DNA from: Verrucomicrobiota bacterium
Lineage (GTDB): Bacteria; Verrucomicrobiota; Verrucomicrobiia; Opitutales; Opitutaceae
Reading direction: 5' to 3'
Length of the DNA stretch: 64,000 nucleotides
NCBI GenBank assembly: GCA_016235555.1
Contig: JACRKC010000060.1
Span: 62,001 to 126,000 of the forward strand
The position numbers were made by a program, and so were the translations under genes. The notes beneath the pieces are model-generated. The model was given only the letters and a program-made list of their open reading frames with translations, was not told the DNA's origin and did not search any database. Below are positions 16,904 to 25,903 of the stretch, in pieces (the stretch's first letter is position 1; each line of letters starts with the position of its first letter).

Positions 16904-16929
16904 CTCGGAATCGGGAGGCCATCCGCTCC

Positions 16930-17586
16930 GTGGTTGTCAGCGCGGCGACAAATCCCCACAGACGCCGTGTTCATCCAACCCCTGCCAATCCGCCCGTGGG
17001 CCGCCGCGCCAAATCCATTTCCCAGCACACCTTCGCCGAGCAACCGCTGGAGCTGTTTCCGCCCGAGCCGGAGGATCCGCTCAACGCCGAGCGCACCCGG
17101 TTCAGCGCGGATCGCCGGCATCGCTTCACGCTCTTTCGCAGCTTCCGGGCCCGCGACGCCCGCCGCGATCCCGACCACTACGTCGCGTTCATCGGCATGA
17201 ATCCTTCCTCGGCCACCGATGTCGTGGCCGATGCCACGGTGGCCCGGTGCATCGACTTCGCCTTTCGCTGGGGCTTTGGCGGTTTCTACATGCTGAACGC
17301 CTTCAGCCTGCGCGCCACGGCGTCGAGGGAGTTGAAGGAGTTCACACCCAATCTGCCGGAGAACGACGAGTGGCTCCGCCGGATCGTCGCCGGTGCCGCC
17401 CGCGTGGTCGTCGCGTGGGGCGCGCCGGGCCATCGCGACGGCCGGGGTGCGGCGGTCGAGGCGCTGCTGCGCGCCTCGTGCGCTCCCGACCTCGTGTTCT
17501 GTTTCGGTCGGAATCAGGACGGCAGTCCCACCCACCCGCTCTACCAGCGGCGCGACGCGGTGCTGCTCCCCTACTTCACCGGGTAA
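16930..17586 (+). CDS. DUF1643 domain protein
   Basis: A DUF1643 domain fills the C-terminal 180 residues: RTRFSADRRHRFTLFRSF, YVAFIGMNPSSATD, FRWGFGGFYMLNAFSLRAT, VVVAWGAPG and a late VFCFGRNQDGSPTHPLY. DUF1643 proteins are common in bacteria and phages and have no established activity; the MNPSxA motif is characteristic. There is no good ATG. I marked GTG at 16930 because GGGAGG lies 11 bases upstream; GTG at 16996 gives 196 residues and is equally possible. The first in-frame start, TTG at 16834, is inside element A1 and unlikely. The presumed ribosome binding site GGGAGG is itself the direct repeat flanking A1, so the element inserted just upstream of this gene. Confidence 0.75.
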   Translation: MVVSAATNPHRRRVHPTPANPPVGRRAKSISQHTFAEQPLELFPPEPEDPLNAERTRFSADRRHRFTLFRSFRARDARRDPDHYVAFIGMNPSSATDVVADATVARCIDFAFRWGFGGFYMLNAFSLRATASRELKEFTPNLPENDEWLRRIVAGAARVVVAWGAPGHRDGRGAAVEALLRASCAPDLVFCFGRNQDGSPTHPLYQRRDAVLLPYFTG

Positions 17587-17652
17587 CTCCGCCACGGTGT
17601 CATCGTCTCCGTTTCGAGCATCGAGCCGCCCTTCCACTGGCCCTCGATCTTC

Positions 17653-20103
17653 ATGAAACCAACTCCCTTTGCCGCCGTCCGCCTCGCGGGACGGCTGATC
17701 GCGTGGCTCGTCTCCATCGCCACGATGCGCGCCGAAGTCTCCTCCGGCATCATCGACTCCGGACACTACCGCGATCCGGCCACCGCCCAGGCCGCATGGG
17801 TGCCGATGCGCGGGACCGCGCCCGTCGCGCCCGCCACGGTGCAAGGCCACGACGCGCTCCGGCTGCCGTGCAACTTCGCCGGCACGACCATCGAGCGCGC
17901 CTCGTGGGATCGCGCGGTCACCCTCGATCTGTCGGCCAGCCGCGGCGTGCAGTTCGAGTTCCTCTGCCCCGACATCGCTCCGATCTCCCACTTCAGTTTC
18001 TTCTTCCAGAGCGGCGGCGGCTGGTATTCGGCGACGTTTTTCCCCGAGGCCGTCAACCGGTGGTGCACCGTCACGATCGACAAATCCGCCACGCGCATCG
18101 AGGGACAACCCGCCGGCTGGCACCGCATCACGGCCATCCGCGTCTCGGCGTGGCGCGGCGGCGACGCTTCGACCGAGCTTTTCCTGCGCGACCTGCGCGT
18201 GTGCGGCGGACTCGGGATCGATGCCAGCGTCGCCGTGATCCAGGGCGAATCCGTCGCGCGCCAGAGCGCTGGCGAGGCACGCAGCGTCATGCAATTCACC
18301 GAGTCGATCACGACGGGCTTCGACTCGTTCGGCGTTGGCTACGCCACGCTCAGCGATCTCGCGCTCGACGCCGCCACGCTGCGCCAGGCGAAGCTCGTCG
18401 TGCTCCCCTACAATCCGTCGCTGCCCGACACAGCGATCGCCGCCCTCCGCGGCTATCTCGAGTCCGGCGGAAAGCTGCTCGCGTTCTACACGCTGCCCCG
18501 CGAGCTGCAGGCCCCGGTGCATCTCTCCCTCGGCCGCCTGCTCAAAGCGGACGACCGGCCCGCTCGTTTCGCGGCGATGCGCTTCGCCGCCGATGCGCTG
18601 CCGGGCGCGCCCGCGCTCGTCAAACAACGCTCGTGGAACGTCCGCGAAGCCACGCCCGACGCCGGTGCCGGTCGCGTCGTCGCCGAGTGGTCCGACGATC
18701 AGGGCCAGCCCTCCGGCGCGGCCGCCGTCGTCGCGACGGCCAACTGTGTGTTCGTCACCCACGTGCTGCTCGCCGACGATCTCCCGAATCAGCGCCGCCT
18801 GTTGCTCGCCGCCGCGGCCCGGCTGGCGCCGGACCTGTTGCCCGAAGCCGTGACGGCCGGCCTCAATCACCTCGGCCGGATCGGCGATCATCGCGACTTC
18901 ACCGCGGCCGCGGACTGGATCGCCCAACAGCCGCGCCTCGCCGCGCACAGCGCCCTCGCCGACGCGAAGGCCCTGCGCACCCGCGCCCAGCAGTTCACGG
19001 CCAACCGCCGCTATCTCGAAGCGCTCGACGTGCTGCCGCGCGCCGCGCAACGCCTGCTCGACGCCTACTGCCTCGCGCAGCGCGCGGTGCCGGGCGAGTT
19101 TCGTGCCTTCTGGTGTCACGACGCGTTCGGCGTCAACGGCCTCGATTGGGACACCGCGATCAAGCGCCTCGCCGACGCCGGTTTCACCGCCGTGCTGCCC
19201 AACATGCTGTGGGGCGGCGTCGCGTTTTATCCGAGCAAGGTGCTGCCCGTCGCACCCGACGTCGCCAAACGCGGCGACCAGATCGCGCAGTGCCTCGCCG
19301 CGGCGAAAAAATACGGCGTGCAGGTGCACGTCTGGAAAGTGAACTGGAACACCGGCCACCGCGTGCCCGCCGCGTTCCTGGAGCAGATGCGCCGCGAGGG
19401 CCGGCTCCAGGCCAGCTCCAAAGGCAAGGAGGAGCCGTGGCTCTGCCCCTCGCATCCGGCCAATCAGCAACTCGAGATCGCCGCGATGGTCGAGGTCGCC
19501 CGCGACTACGATGTGGCGGGCATCCACTTCGACTACATCCGCTACCCCGACAACGATCACTGCTTCTGCGCCGGCTGCCGCGAACGCTTCGCCCGCGCCA
19601 CCGGCGCCGCCGTCGCGAACTGGCCGGCCGACGTCCTCAACGCCGGGCCGCGCCGCGCGGCGTGGCTCGACTGGCGCCGCGCCAATATCGACACCGTCGT
19701 GCGCGCCGTGAGCGAGCAGGCGCGCGCCGTCCGTCCGACGATCAAGATCTCCGCCGCCGTCTTCCGCAACTGGGCGACCGATCGTGACGGGGTGGGCCAG
19801 GATTGGAAACTGTGGTGCGACCGCGGCTGGGTCGATTTCGTGTGTCCGATGGACTACACGGACAACGACCGCCAGTTCGAAGCGTGGGTGAAGCAGCAGA
19901 AAATCTGGGCTGGCTCCGTGCCCGTTTATCCCGGCATCGGCGTGAGTTCGTCCCACTCGCGTCTGCCTGCCGACCGCGTGATCGGCCAGATCGAGATCGC
20001 GCGCCGCCACGGTCTGCCCGGCTTCACGCTCTTCAACTACGGCGCGGTCGAAAGCGCCGAACTCCTGCCGCTGCTCGGCCTCGGCACCACCGCGAAACGC
20101 TAG
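17653..20103 (+). CDS. Secreted multidomain GHL10-like glycosyl hydrolase
   Basis: 816 residues with an N-terminal export signal (LIAWLVSIATMRAEV). About residues 20-190 form a beta-sandwich, possibly a carbohydrate-binding region. A Rossmann-like segment follows (KLVVLPYNPSLPDTAIAAL, YLESGGKLLAFYTLP), as in the non-catalytic domain of some glycoside hydrolases. From about residue 480 a GHL10 (DUF187) barrel begins: GFTAVLPNMLWGG, VQVHVWKVNWN, then AGIHFDYIRYPDNDHCFC with a nearby Cys cluster (CAGCRERF), and VDFVCPMDYT. The conserved HFDYIRYP strand carries the likely catalytic acidic residues. It precedes a GH-A-clan enzyme and a sulfatase on the same strand and probably acts on the same polysaccharide, by inference from context. 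Confidence 0.8.
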   Translation: MKPTPFAAVRLAGRLIAWLVSIATMRAEVSSGIIDSGHYRDPATAQAAWVPMRGTAPVAPATVQGHDALRLPCNFAGTTIERASWDRAVTLDLSASRGVQFEFLCPDIAPISHFSFFFQSGGGWYSATFFPEAVNRWCTVTIDKSATRIEGQPAGWHRITAIRVSAWRGGDASTELFLRDLRVCGGLGIDASVAVIQGESVARQSAGEARSVMQFTESITTGFDSFGVGYATLSDLALDAATLRQAKLVVLPYNPSLPDTAIAALRGYLESGGKLLAFYTLPRELQAPVHLSLGRLLKADDRPARFAAMRFAADALPGAPALVKQRSWNVREATPDAGAGRVVAEWSDDQGQPSGAAAVVATANCVFVTHVLLADDLPNQRRLLLAAAARLAPDLLPEAVTAGLNHLGRIGDHRDFTAAADWIAQQPRLAAHSALADAKALRTRAQQFTANRRYLEALDVLPRAAQRLLDAYCLAQRAVPGEFRAFWCHDAFGVNGLDWDTAIKRLADAGFTAVLPNMLWGGVAFYPSKVLPVAPDVAKRGDQIAQCLAAAKKYGVQVHVWKVNWNTGHRVPAAFLEQMRREGRLQASSKGKEEPWLCPSHPANQQLEIAAMVEVARDYDVAGIHFDYIRYPDNDHCFCAGCRERFARATGAAVANWPADVLNAGPRRAAWLDWRRANIDTVVRAVSEQARAVRPTIKISAAVFRNWATDRDGVGQDWKLWCDRGWVDFVCPMDYTDNDRQFEAWVKQQKIWAGSVPVYPGIGVSSSHSRLPADRVIGQIEIARRHGLPGFTLFNYGAVESAELLPLLGLGTTAKR

Positions 20104-20143
20104 GACGAGTGGTCAAACTCATGAGCTCGCGCTCCGAAAAATT

Positions 20144-20210
20144 GTGGGAGGGGCTTTATGCCCCGATCTGGGACGTGCGCCGTAACCGTCGGGGCGTAAA
20201 GCCCCTCCCA
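20144..20210. repeat. Paired GGAG-headed hairpins (family G)
   Basis: Left unit TGGGAGGGGCTTTATGCCCC and right unit GGGGCGTAAAGCCCCTCCCA are inverted copies, each also folding on itself (GGGC-TTTAT-GCCC), with a 22-base loop between. It fills the gap between two glycosyl hydrolase genes on the same strand. Confidence 0.82.
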
Positions 20211-20242
20211 CCCGGCAGGAAAGCACCGTCTGACACTTTACC

Positions 20243-22423
20243 ATGAAGCCGATCTTCCTTCGCTCGCTCGCCGCGCTCGCCGCGACTTTCTCCCTCGCCC
20301 GCGCCGCCGACCTCGTCCCGTTTCCCGTCGACTGGAAAACCTCCGCCCACAGTCCGGTCGATCTCTCCGCGCTGCTCGACGCGCCGGCCGGACGCCTCGG
20401 CTTCATCACCATGAAGGACGGCCACTTCGCGACTGCCGACGGCCGGCGCCTGCGTTTCTGGGGCGTCAACGCCACCGGCGCCGGCGCGCTCCCACGCCAG
20501 GAAAACGCCGACGTGCTCGCCGCCGGTCTCGCGCGCCGCGGCGTGAATTGCGTGCGCCTCCACATGCTCGACAGCCGCTGGGGCGGACTTTTCCCGCGCA
20601 ACGCCAACGACACGCTCAGCCTCGATCCGGCCCAGCTCGACCGCCTCGACACCTTCGTCGCCGCGCTCAAACGCCGCGGCATCTACGTGAACCTCAACCT
20701 CAACGTCTCGCGCAGCTACCGCCCCGGCGACGGCGTGCGCGACGCCGAGCTGCTCGGCTTCGCCAAATCGGTCACGTATTTCGACGAGCGCATCCTCGCC
20801 CTCCAACGCGACTACGCGCGCCAGCTCCTCACGCACCGCAATCCCTACACGGGCCGCACCTACGCCGACGAGCCCGCCGTCGCGCTCGTCGAGTTTGTGA
20901 ACGAGAATTCCCTCATCGAGGCCTGGTTCGGCGCGCGCCTCGAAGGCAAGGGCACGCAAAAAAATCCCGGCACCTGGGCCGACCTCCCGCCGAGCTACGC
21001 CGCCGACCTCACCGCCAAATTCAACACGTGGCTCGCCCGCCATGCCTCCGCCGCCGATCTCGCCGCCTGGCGCACGCAGGCCGGTGTCGCCGCCGCCGCG
21101 CCGCTGCCGCGCCTCACCAGCAAGGAAATTGCCAAGGCCGACCGCGCGCGCTTTCACGCCGAGGCTCGCTTCTACCTCGAGGTGGAGCGCGACTTCTTCA
21201 CCGGCATGGCGAAATTCCTGCGCGACGAACTGCACGTGCACGCGCTGTTCGCCGGCAACAGCGACCACGGCCACTCGCGCACCGGCTACCCGCAGCTCAG
21301 CGGCACGTCGCTGCTCGATGTCGTCGACAGCCACACCTACTGGCAGCATCCGAACTACCTCAACGATCCCGCCACCGGAAAAAAGCTCGGCTACACGATC
21401 GGCAACTCGCCGATGGTCGACGATCCGCTGCACTCGTCCGTCGTCGAGTTGTCGCGCTCCGCCTTCGCCGGCAAGCCCTTCACCGTCTCGGAGGTCAACC
21501 ATCCCTTCCCCGCCGAATACGCCACCGAGGGCATTCCGATCCTCGCCGCCTACGCCGCGCTGCAGGACTGGGACGGGATCTTCTGGTATACGCTCCTGCA
21601 CGCCGACCTCGCCGACATGAACTCATCCGTCGCCGGCCACTTCGACCTCGCGATGGACGCCGGCCGCCTCGCCCAACTCGCCCCCGGCGCGCTGCTGTTC
21701 CTGCGCGGCGACGTGACCGCCGCGCGCTCCGTGCTCACGCGCAGTTACACGCGCGAACAAGTGATCGACAGCATCCGGCTCGATCCGCGCGAGCACCGGC
21801 CGTATTTCACGCCGGGCTTCCCGCTCGCGCTCCCGCTCACCCAGGCCGTGCGCATCGCCTCGCTCGACGGCCCGCCCACGAGCGCGTTCCCTGCGGTCGC
21901 CGCCGCGACGCCGCTGCGCAGCGAAACCGGCGAACTCCACTGGCAGTTCGGCGAAAAGCGCACCGGCCTCGTCACGATCGACACGCCGCGCTCACAGGCC
22001 GCCACCGGCTTCAGCGGCGCCGACCGCGTGCAGCTCCGCCACCTCGCCGTCAGCGCCACGACGCCCTTCGCCGCCCTCACGCTCTCCGCCCTCGACTCCG
22101 CACCGATCGCACAAGCGCGCCGGCTCCTGCTCACCGCGACAGCCCGCACGGCCAATACCGATCAAACCTGGAACGCCAAACGCAACTCCACCGACGCATG
22201 GGGCCGCGCCTCCGCCTGCACCGAACCCGTCCGCGCCCGTGTCACCCTCCGCGGACTCGCCGGAGCGAAACGCCTCACCGTCACCGCCCTCGACGCCAAC
22301 GACCAACCGGCCGCTCCGAGCGCCGCGCCGCTCGCGCCGTCCGCCGACGGCACGTGGGCCCTCGAGCTCAACGCCCCCGGCGCCGCGCCCGCGATCACCT
22401 GGGTGCTCGAGGTGGTGCGCTGA
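20243..22423 (+). CDS. Secreted GH-A clan (GH5-like) glycoside hydrolase
   Basis: 726 residues with a signal peptide ending near LARAAD. A cellulase-like (beta/alpha)8 barrel spans roughly residues 50-470: RLRFWGVNATGAGAL, GVNCVRLHMLDSRWGG, IYVNLNLNVSRSY, then VEFVNENSLIEAW with the predicted acid/base Glu at 221 following Asn as in clan GH-A, and PFTVSEVNHPFPAEY with the predicted nucleophile Glu at 417. The C-terminal 250 residues are beta-rich. This arrangement resembles GH5-type endo-glycanases, although the subfamily and substrate cannot be set. It sits between another hydrolase and a sulfatase, as in a polysaccharide-utilisation locus. Confidence 0.82.
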   Translation: MKPIFLRSLAALAATFSLARAADLVPFPVDWKTSAHSPVDLSALLDAPAGRLGFITMKDGHFATADGRRLRFWGVNATGAGALPRQENADVLAAGLARRGVNCVRLHMLDSRWGGLFPRNANDTLSLDPAQLDRLDTFVAALKRRGIYVNLNLNVSRSYRPGDGVRDAELLGFAKSVTYFDERILALQRDYARQLLTHRNPYTGRTYADEPAVALVEFVNENSLIEAWFGARLEGKGTQKNPGTWADLPPSYAADLTAKFNTWLARHASAADLAAWRTQAGVAAAAPLPRLTSKEIAKADRARFHAEARFYLEVERDFFTGMAKFLRDELHVHALFAGNSDHGHSRTGYPQLSGTSLLDVVDSHTYWQHPNYLNDPATGKKLGYTIGNSPMVDDPLHSSVVELSRSAFAGKPFTVSEVNHPFPAEYATEGIPILAAYAALQDWDGIFWYTLLHADLADMNSSVAGHFDLAMDAGRLAQLAPGALLFLRGDVTAARSVLTRSYTREQVIDSIRLDPREHRPYFTPGFPLALPLTQAVRIASLDGPPTSAFPAVAAATPLRSETGELHWQFGEKRTGLVTIDTPRSQAATGFSGADRVQLRHLAVSATTPFAALTLSALDSAPIAQARRLLLTATARTANTDQTWNAKRNSTDAWGRASACTEPVRARVTLRGLAGAKRLTVTALDANDQPAAPSAAPLAPSADGTWALELNAPGAAPAITWVLEVVR

Positions 22424-22438
22424 CGCTTCCGTTTCCCC

Positions 22439-22500
22439 TGAGGCGGGACGCCTCAGCCACGACTCAATTCCGTCGTGGACGAGGCGTCCCGCCTCGTCGA
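22439..22500. repeat. Inverted pair of family H hairpins
   Basis: GAGGCG-GGA-CGCCTC at 22440-22454 and GAGGCG-TCC-CGCCTC at 22481-22495, with CCACGAC / GTCGTGG continuing the pairing inward. It starts 17 bases after the hydrolase stop codon. Confidence 0.8.
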
Positions 22501-22528
22501 TCTCAGCCGGAAGAATTCAGTCGGATTT

Positions 22529-22677
22529 CACCACGAAACACACCAAACACACGAAAGGAGGAAAGTGGGACAAGCCCACGGCTGGCAAAACTCAGCACTG
22601 AACGGTGCGCGCATTTGATCGACCGGTTTGCCGCCGAAGGCTTTCCCTTTCGTGTATTTGGTGTGTTTCGTGGTGGC
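22529..22677. repeat. Long inverted repeat, ACCACGAAACACACCAAACA type
   Basis: About 30 bases at 22529-22560 (CCACGAAACACACCAAACAC then ACGAAAGG) are matched by the reverse complement at 22647-22677 (CCTTTCGTGTATTTGGTGTG then TTTCGTGG). The 85 bases between encode nothing convincing. It is less GC-rich than its surroundings. With the family H pair it fills the 361-base gap before the sulfatase gene. Confidence 0.8.
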
Positions 22678-22784
22678 CTGCTTTTGCATCGTTACGTCTC
22701 AGAGAAGCGAAACGCGCCCTCCTTCACCGCGCCCGCGACTTTACCCTTTACCGTGGCATCGGTTTTCCCGCTACGCTCAACCCC

Positions 22785-24254
22785 ATGAAGCTCCTACCCC
22801 GCCTTCTTGCTTCGTTCTGTCTGCTCGGCCTGGCCGTGACTTCGCTGCCGGCCGCGAGCGCACCGAAACGCAACGTCCTGTTCATCGCCGTCGACGACAT
22901 GAACAACGACCTCCACACCTACGGCCACCCCTACGTGTCGTCGCCGAACATCGACCGGCTCGCGCAGATGGGCGTCCGGTTCGACCGCGCGTATTGCCAG
23001 TTTCCGCTCTGCTCGCCGAGCCGCACCTCGCTCATGACCGGCCGCCGGCCCGACGCCACGCAAGTCTACGACCTCCAGAAGCACTTCCGCTCGGTCGACC
23101 CCGACGTCGTCACCCTTCCGCAGATGTTCATGCGCGCCGGCTACTACGCGGCGCGGGTCGGCAAAATCTACCACTACGGCAACCCCGGCGACATCGGCAC
23201 GCCCGGCCTCGACGATGCCCCGTCGTGGAACCACACCGTCAACCCCGCCGGCCGCGACAAGACCACGCTCGAATCCGACATCATCAACTACACGCCCAAC
23301 CGCGGCCTCGGCAGCGCGATGAGTTTCCTCTCCGACAAAAAGGGCGCCGACGAGGAACACACCGACGGCAAGGTCGCCACCGAGATCATCAAGCTGCTCG
23401 AAGCGAAAAAGGACCAACCGTTCTTCATCGCCTGCGGTTTCTACAAACCGCACACGCCCTACGTCGCCCCCGCGAAATACTTCGATCTCTACCCGCTCGA
23501 GAAAATCAAGGTCTCCGTCGGCCCCGCCGAGCACATCAAGGACGTGCCGAAGGCCGCGCTCAGTTCGACCGCCGTCTGGCCGTGGTTCGGCTGCACCGAG
23601 CAGCAGGCCCGCGAGGTGAAACAGGGCTACTACGCCGCGATCAGTTTCGTCGACGCCCAGATCGGCCGTGTGCTCGCCGCCGTCGACCGGCTCAAACTCT
23701 GGGACAACACCGTCGTGGTCTTCTGGAGCGACCACGGCTACCACCTCGGTGAACACGGCCTCTGGATGAAACAGAGCCTGTTCGAAAACTCCGCGCGCGT
23801 CCCGATGATCATCGTCGCCCCCGGCGCCGCCGGCAACGGCCGCCCGAGCGCGCGCACCGTCGAGTTCGTCGACCTCTATCCCACGCTCGCCGATCTCTGC
23901 GGCCTCACCCCGCCGGCGAATCTCGCCGTCCAGAGCCTCAAGCCGCTGCTCGATAATCCCGCCGCCGCGTGGGACCGGCCCGCGTTCACGCAGGTATGGC
24001 GCGGCAGCTTTGCCGGCCACAGCGTCCGCACCGAGCGCTACCGCTACACCGAATGGGACGACGGCCAGCAGGGCGTGCAGCTCTACGACTACCAGACCGA
24101 CCCGAACGAATACCGCAACCTCGCCTCCGACCCCGCCTACGCGAAAGTCGCAGCCGAGCTGAAAGCGCTGATCGCGAAAAACTGGGCCCACGAATTCAAG
24201 CCCGCCGCCGGCGACCGGAAGAAGAACGCCAGGAAAAACAAGCAGGGCGAGTAG
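22785..24254 (+). CDS. Exported sulfatase, iduronate-2-sulfatase-like
   Basis: 489 residues from the ATG at 22785, which opens a signal peptide ending near LPAASA; the upstream frame from 22605 is translated repeat. The alkaline-phosphatase-fold metal site begins with NVLFIAVDDMNND. The sulfatase signature CSPSRTSLMTGRRP has Cys at residue 76, the residue converted to formylglycine by a maturase. DATQVYDLQKHFR and QPFFIACGFYKPHTPY are typical of the iduronate-2-sulfatase-like (S1_7-type) subgroup, and FWSDHGYHLGEHGLWMK carries the C-terminal Asp-His metal ligands. It removes sulfate esters from glycans outside the cytoplasm. The formylglycine-generating enzyme is not in the window. Context with two hydrolases suggests a sulfated polysaccharide substrate. 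Confidence 0.92.
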   Translation: MKLLPRLLASFCLLGLAVTSLPAASAPKRNVLFIAVDDMNNDLHTYGHPYVSSPNIDRLAQMGVRFDRAYCQFPLCSPSRTSLMTGRRPDATQVYDLQKHFRSVDPDVVTLPQMFMRAGYYAARVGKIYHYGNPGDIGTPGLDDAPSWNHTVNPAGRDKTTLESDIINYTPNRGLGSAMSFLSDKKGADEEHTDGKVATEIIKLLEAKKDQPFFIACGFYKPHTPYVAPAKYFDLYPLEKIKVSVGPAEHIKDVPKAALSSTAVWPWFGCTEQQAREVKQGYYAAISFVDAQIGRVLAAVDRLKLWDNTVVVFWSDHGYHLGEHGLWMKQSLFENSARVPMIIVAPGAAGNGRPSARTVEFVDLYPTLADLCGLTPPANLAVQSLKPLLDNPAAAWDRPAFTQVWRGSFAGHSVRTERYRYTEWDDGQQGVQLYDYQTDPNEYRNLASDPAYAKVAAELKALIAKNWAHEFKPAAGDRKKNARKNKQGE

Positions 24255-24280
24255 CGCCGTCGCGGACGCCGCCCGGCATC

Positions 24281-24390
24281 ATACCAACGTCACCTTGCGT
24301 TTGGACTGTCGGCCCGGCCGGTGGCCGGGCAGCCCGCCCAGCGGGCGGGCCTACAACGGAAGGTCTGAAAGCTACGGGATGTCGGTGTTA
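24281..24390. repeat. MITE-like palindromic element E3
   Basis: Starts ATACCAACGTCACC, contains GCCCGGCC-GGT-GGCCGGGC then CCCGCCC-AGC-GGGCGGG, and ends with a diverged arm (AAGGTCTGAAAGCTACGGG then GTCGGTGT) like that of E2. It lies 27 bases after the sulfatase stop codon. Confidence 0.78.
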
Positions 24391-24520
24391 AGTTTCCCGC
24401 GCGCCGGTGGAGCGCGCCGCTTCTGATTGCGCCCGCGGCGGGCCGCGCGTTGACCGCCCGCATCCGCGCGCCATCCTGTCGGTTGCGCGCCTGTCTGACC
24501 CGAGCAACCCCGCTCCTGTC

Positions 24521-25903
24521 ATGCACACCACTCAGACGCCCCGCCCGCTCACGCGCCGCGACTTTATCCGTTCGTCGTCGGCTCTCACCGCCGCCGCCCT
24601 TGCCGGCCCGTTCATCACGCCCAGCTCGGTCTTCGGCCAGAACGCGCCCAGCAAACGCATCACGCTCGGCGTGATCGGCTGCGGCAACCAGAGCACCGTC
24701 GATCTGCCGGAGTGGTTGAAAAACGACGACTGCCAGATCGTCGCCGTCGCCGACGTCAACAAGGCGAGCTTCGGCTATCGAAATGACAAGCAGTTCCTCG
24801 GCCGCGAGCCGCAGCGCGACTTCATCGAGGCGGCCTACGCCAAGAAAACCACCAGCGGCACCTTCAAGGGTGTCACCGCCTACGCGGATTTTCGCGACGT
24901 GCTCGCGCGCCGTGACATCGACGCCGTCGCCATCATCACGCCGGACCACTGGCACGCGGTCATGACCGTGCTCGCCGCGCGCGCCGGCAAGGACATCTAT
25001 TGCCAGAAGCCGCTCACGCTCACCGTCCGCGAGGGTCGCGACATGATCGCCGCCGTGCGCAAACACGGGCGCATTCTCCAAACCGGCAGCCAGTGGCGTT
25101 CGACCGCGTTCGTGCGGCAGGCCTCCGAACTCGTCCGCAGCGGACGCGTCGGGAAACTCGAGCGCGTCGAGACCTACCTTGCGGAAAACAATTTCGCCGG
25201 CCCCGGCCCCGGCTGGAAGGAAATGCCCGTGCCCGCCGGCTTCGACTACGATGCGTGGCTCGGGCCCGCCCCGAAGGCCCCCTTCCACAAGGACCGCTGC
25301 TTCTACAAATTCCGCTTCATCCTCGATTACTCGGGCGGCCAGACCACGAACTTCGGCTGCCACTCCAACGGCGTCGCGCACTGGGCGATGGGCATGGACG
25401 CCTCGGGCCCGGTCGAGATCGAGGACCTCGGCGCGGAGTTTCCCGCGAAAGGCGATCTTTTCACCACGCCCACGAAGATCGCCTTCCGCGCGCGCTACGC
25501 CAACGGCGTCGCGCTCGAATGCCGCACCGACAAGCGCAACTTCGGCGCGACGTTCTTCGGCACCGGCGGCTGGATTCGCGTCGGCAGCAAAGGCCTCGAA
25601 GCCAGCGCGCCCGATCTGCTCAAGCAGCCGCTCGGCCCGAAGGATCTGCGCCTGCCCGTGAGCGAGAACCACTATCGCAACTTCCTCGACTGCGTGAAAT
25701 CGCGCGCCGAGCCGGTCGAGCCCGTCGAAGCCGGCCACCGCACCGCGAGCCTGTGCCACCTCGGTAACATCGCGATGCGCCTCCACAAAAAAATCCGCTG
25801 GGATCCGAAAAAGGAAGAGATTCTCGGCGACACCGACGCCGCGAAAATGCTCTCGCGCCCGATGCGCGCCCCGTGGAACTACAACCTGCCGCTGAAAGCG
25901 TGA
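24521..25903 (+). CDS. Tat-exported Gfo/Idh/MocA family oxidoreductase
   Basis: 460 residues from the ATG at 24521. This start places a twin-arginine motif (TRRDFIRSSSALTAAALAG) near the N terminus; the frame continues to 24407 without further family similarity. The Rossmann motif is LGVIGCGNQST, and CQKPLTL stands at the EKP position, with Gln replacing the usual Glu. The C-terminal domain has the HSNGVAHWAMGMD substrate-site strand and ends PWNYNLPLKA. It belongs to the large group of exported oxidoreductases found beside sulfatases and glycosidases in Verrucomicrobiota and Planctomycetota. It closes the + strand glycan cluster begun at 17653. Confidence 0.88.
   Translation: MHTTQTPRPLTRRDFIRSSSALTAAALAGPFITPSSVFGQNAPSKRITLGVIGCGNQSTVDLPEWLKNDDCQIVAVADVNKASFGYRNDKQFLGREPQRDFIEAAYAKKTTSGTFKGVTAYADFRDVLARRDIDAVAIITPDHWHAVMTVLAARAGKDIYCQKPLTLTVREGRDMIAAVRKHGRILQTGSQWRSTAFVRQASELVRSGRVGKLERVETYLAENNFAGPGPGWKEMPVPAGFDYDAWLGPAPKAPFHKDRCFYKFRFILDYSGGQTTNFGCHSNGVAHWAMGMDASGPVEIEDLGAEFPAKGDLFTTPTKIAFRARYANGVALECRTDKRNFGATFFGTGGWIRVGSKGLEASAPDLLKQPLGPKDLRLPVSENHYRNFLDCVKSRAEPVEPVEAGHRTASLCHLGNIAMRLHKKIRWDPKKEEILGDTDAAKMLSRPMRAPWNYNLPLKA

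Noticed and set aside
16834-16929. TTG start at 16834 for the DUF1643 protein
   Set aside because: It lies within element A1 and translates the palindrome; DUF1643 similarity begins more than 60 codons later.
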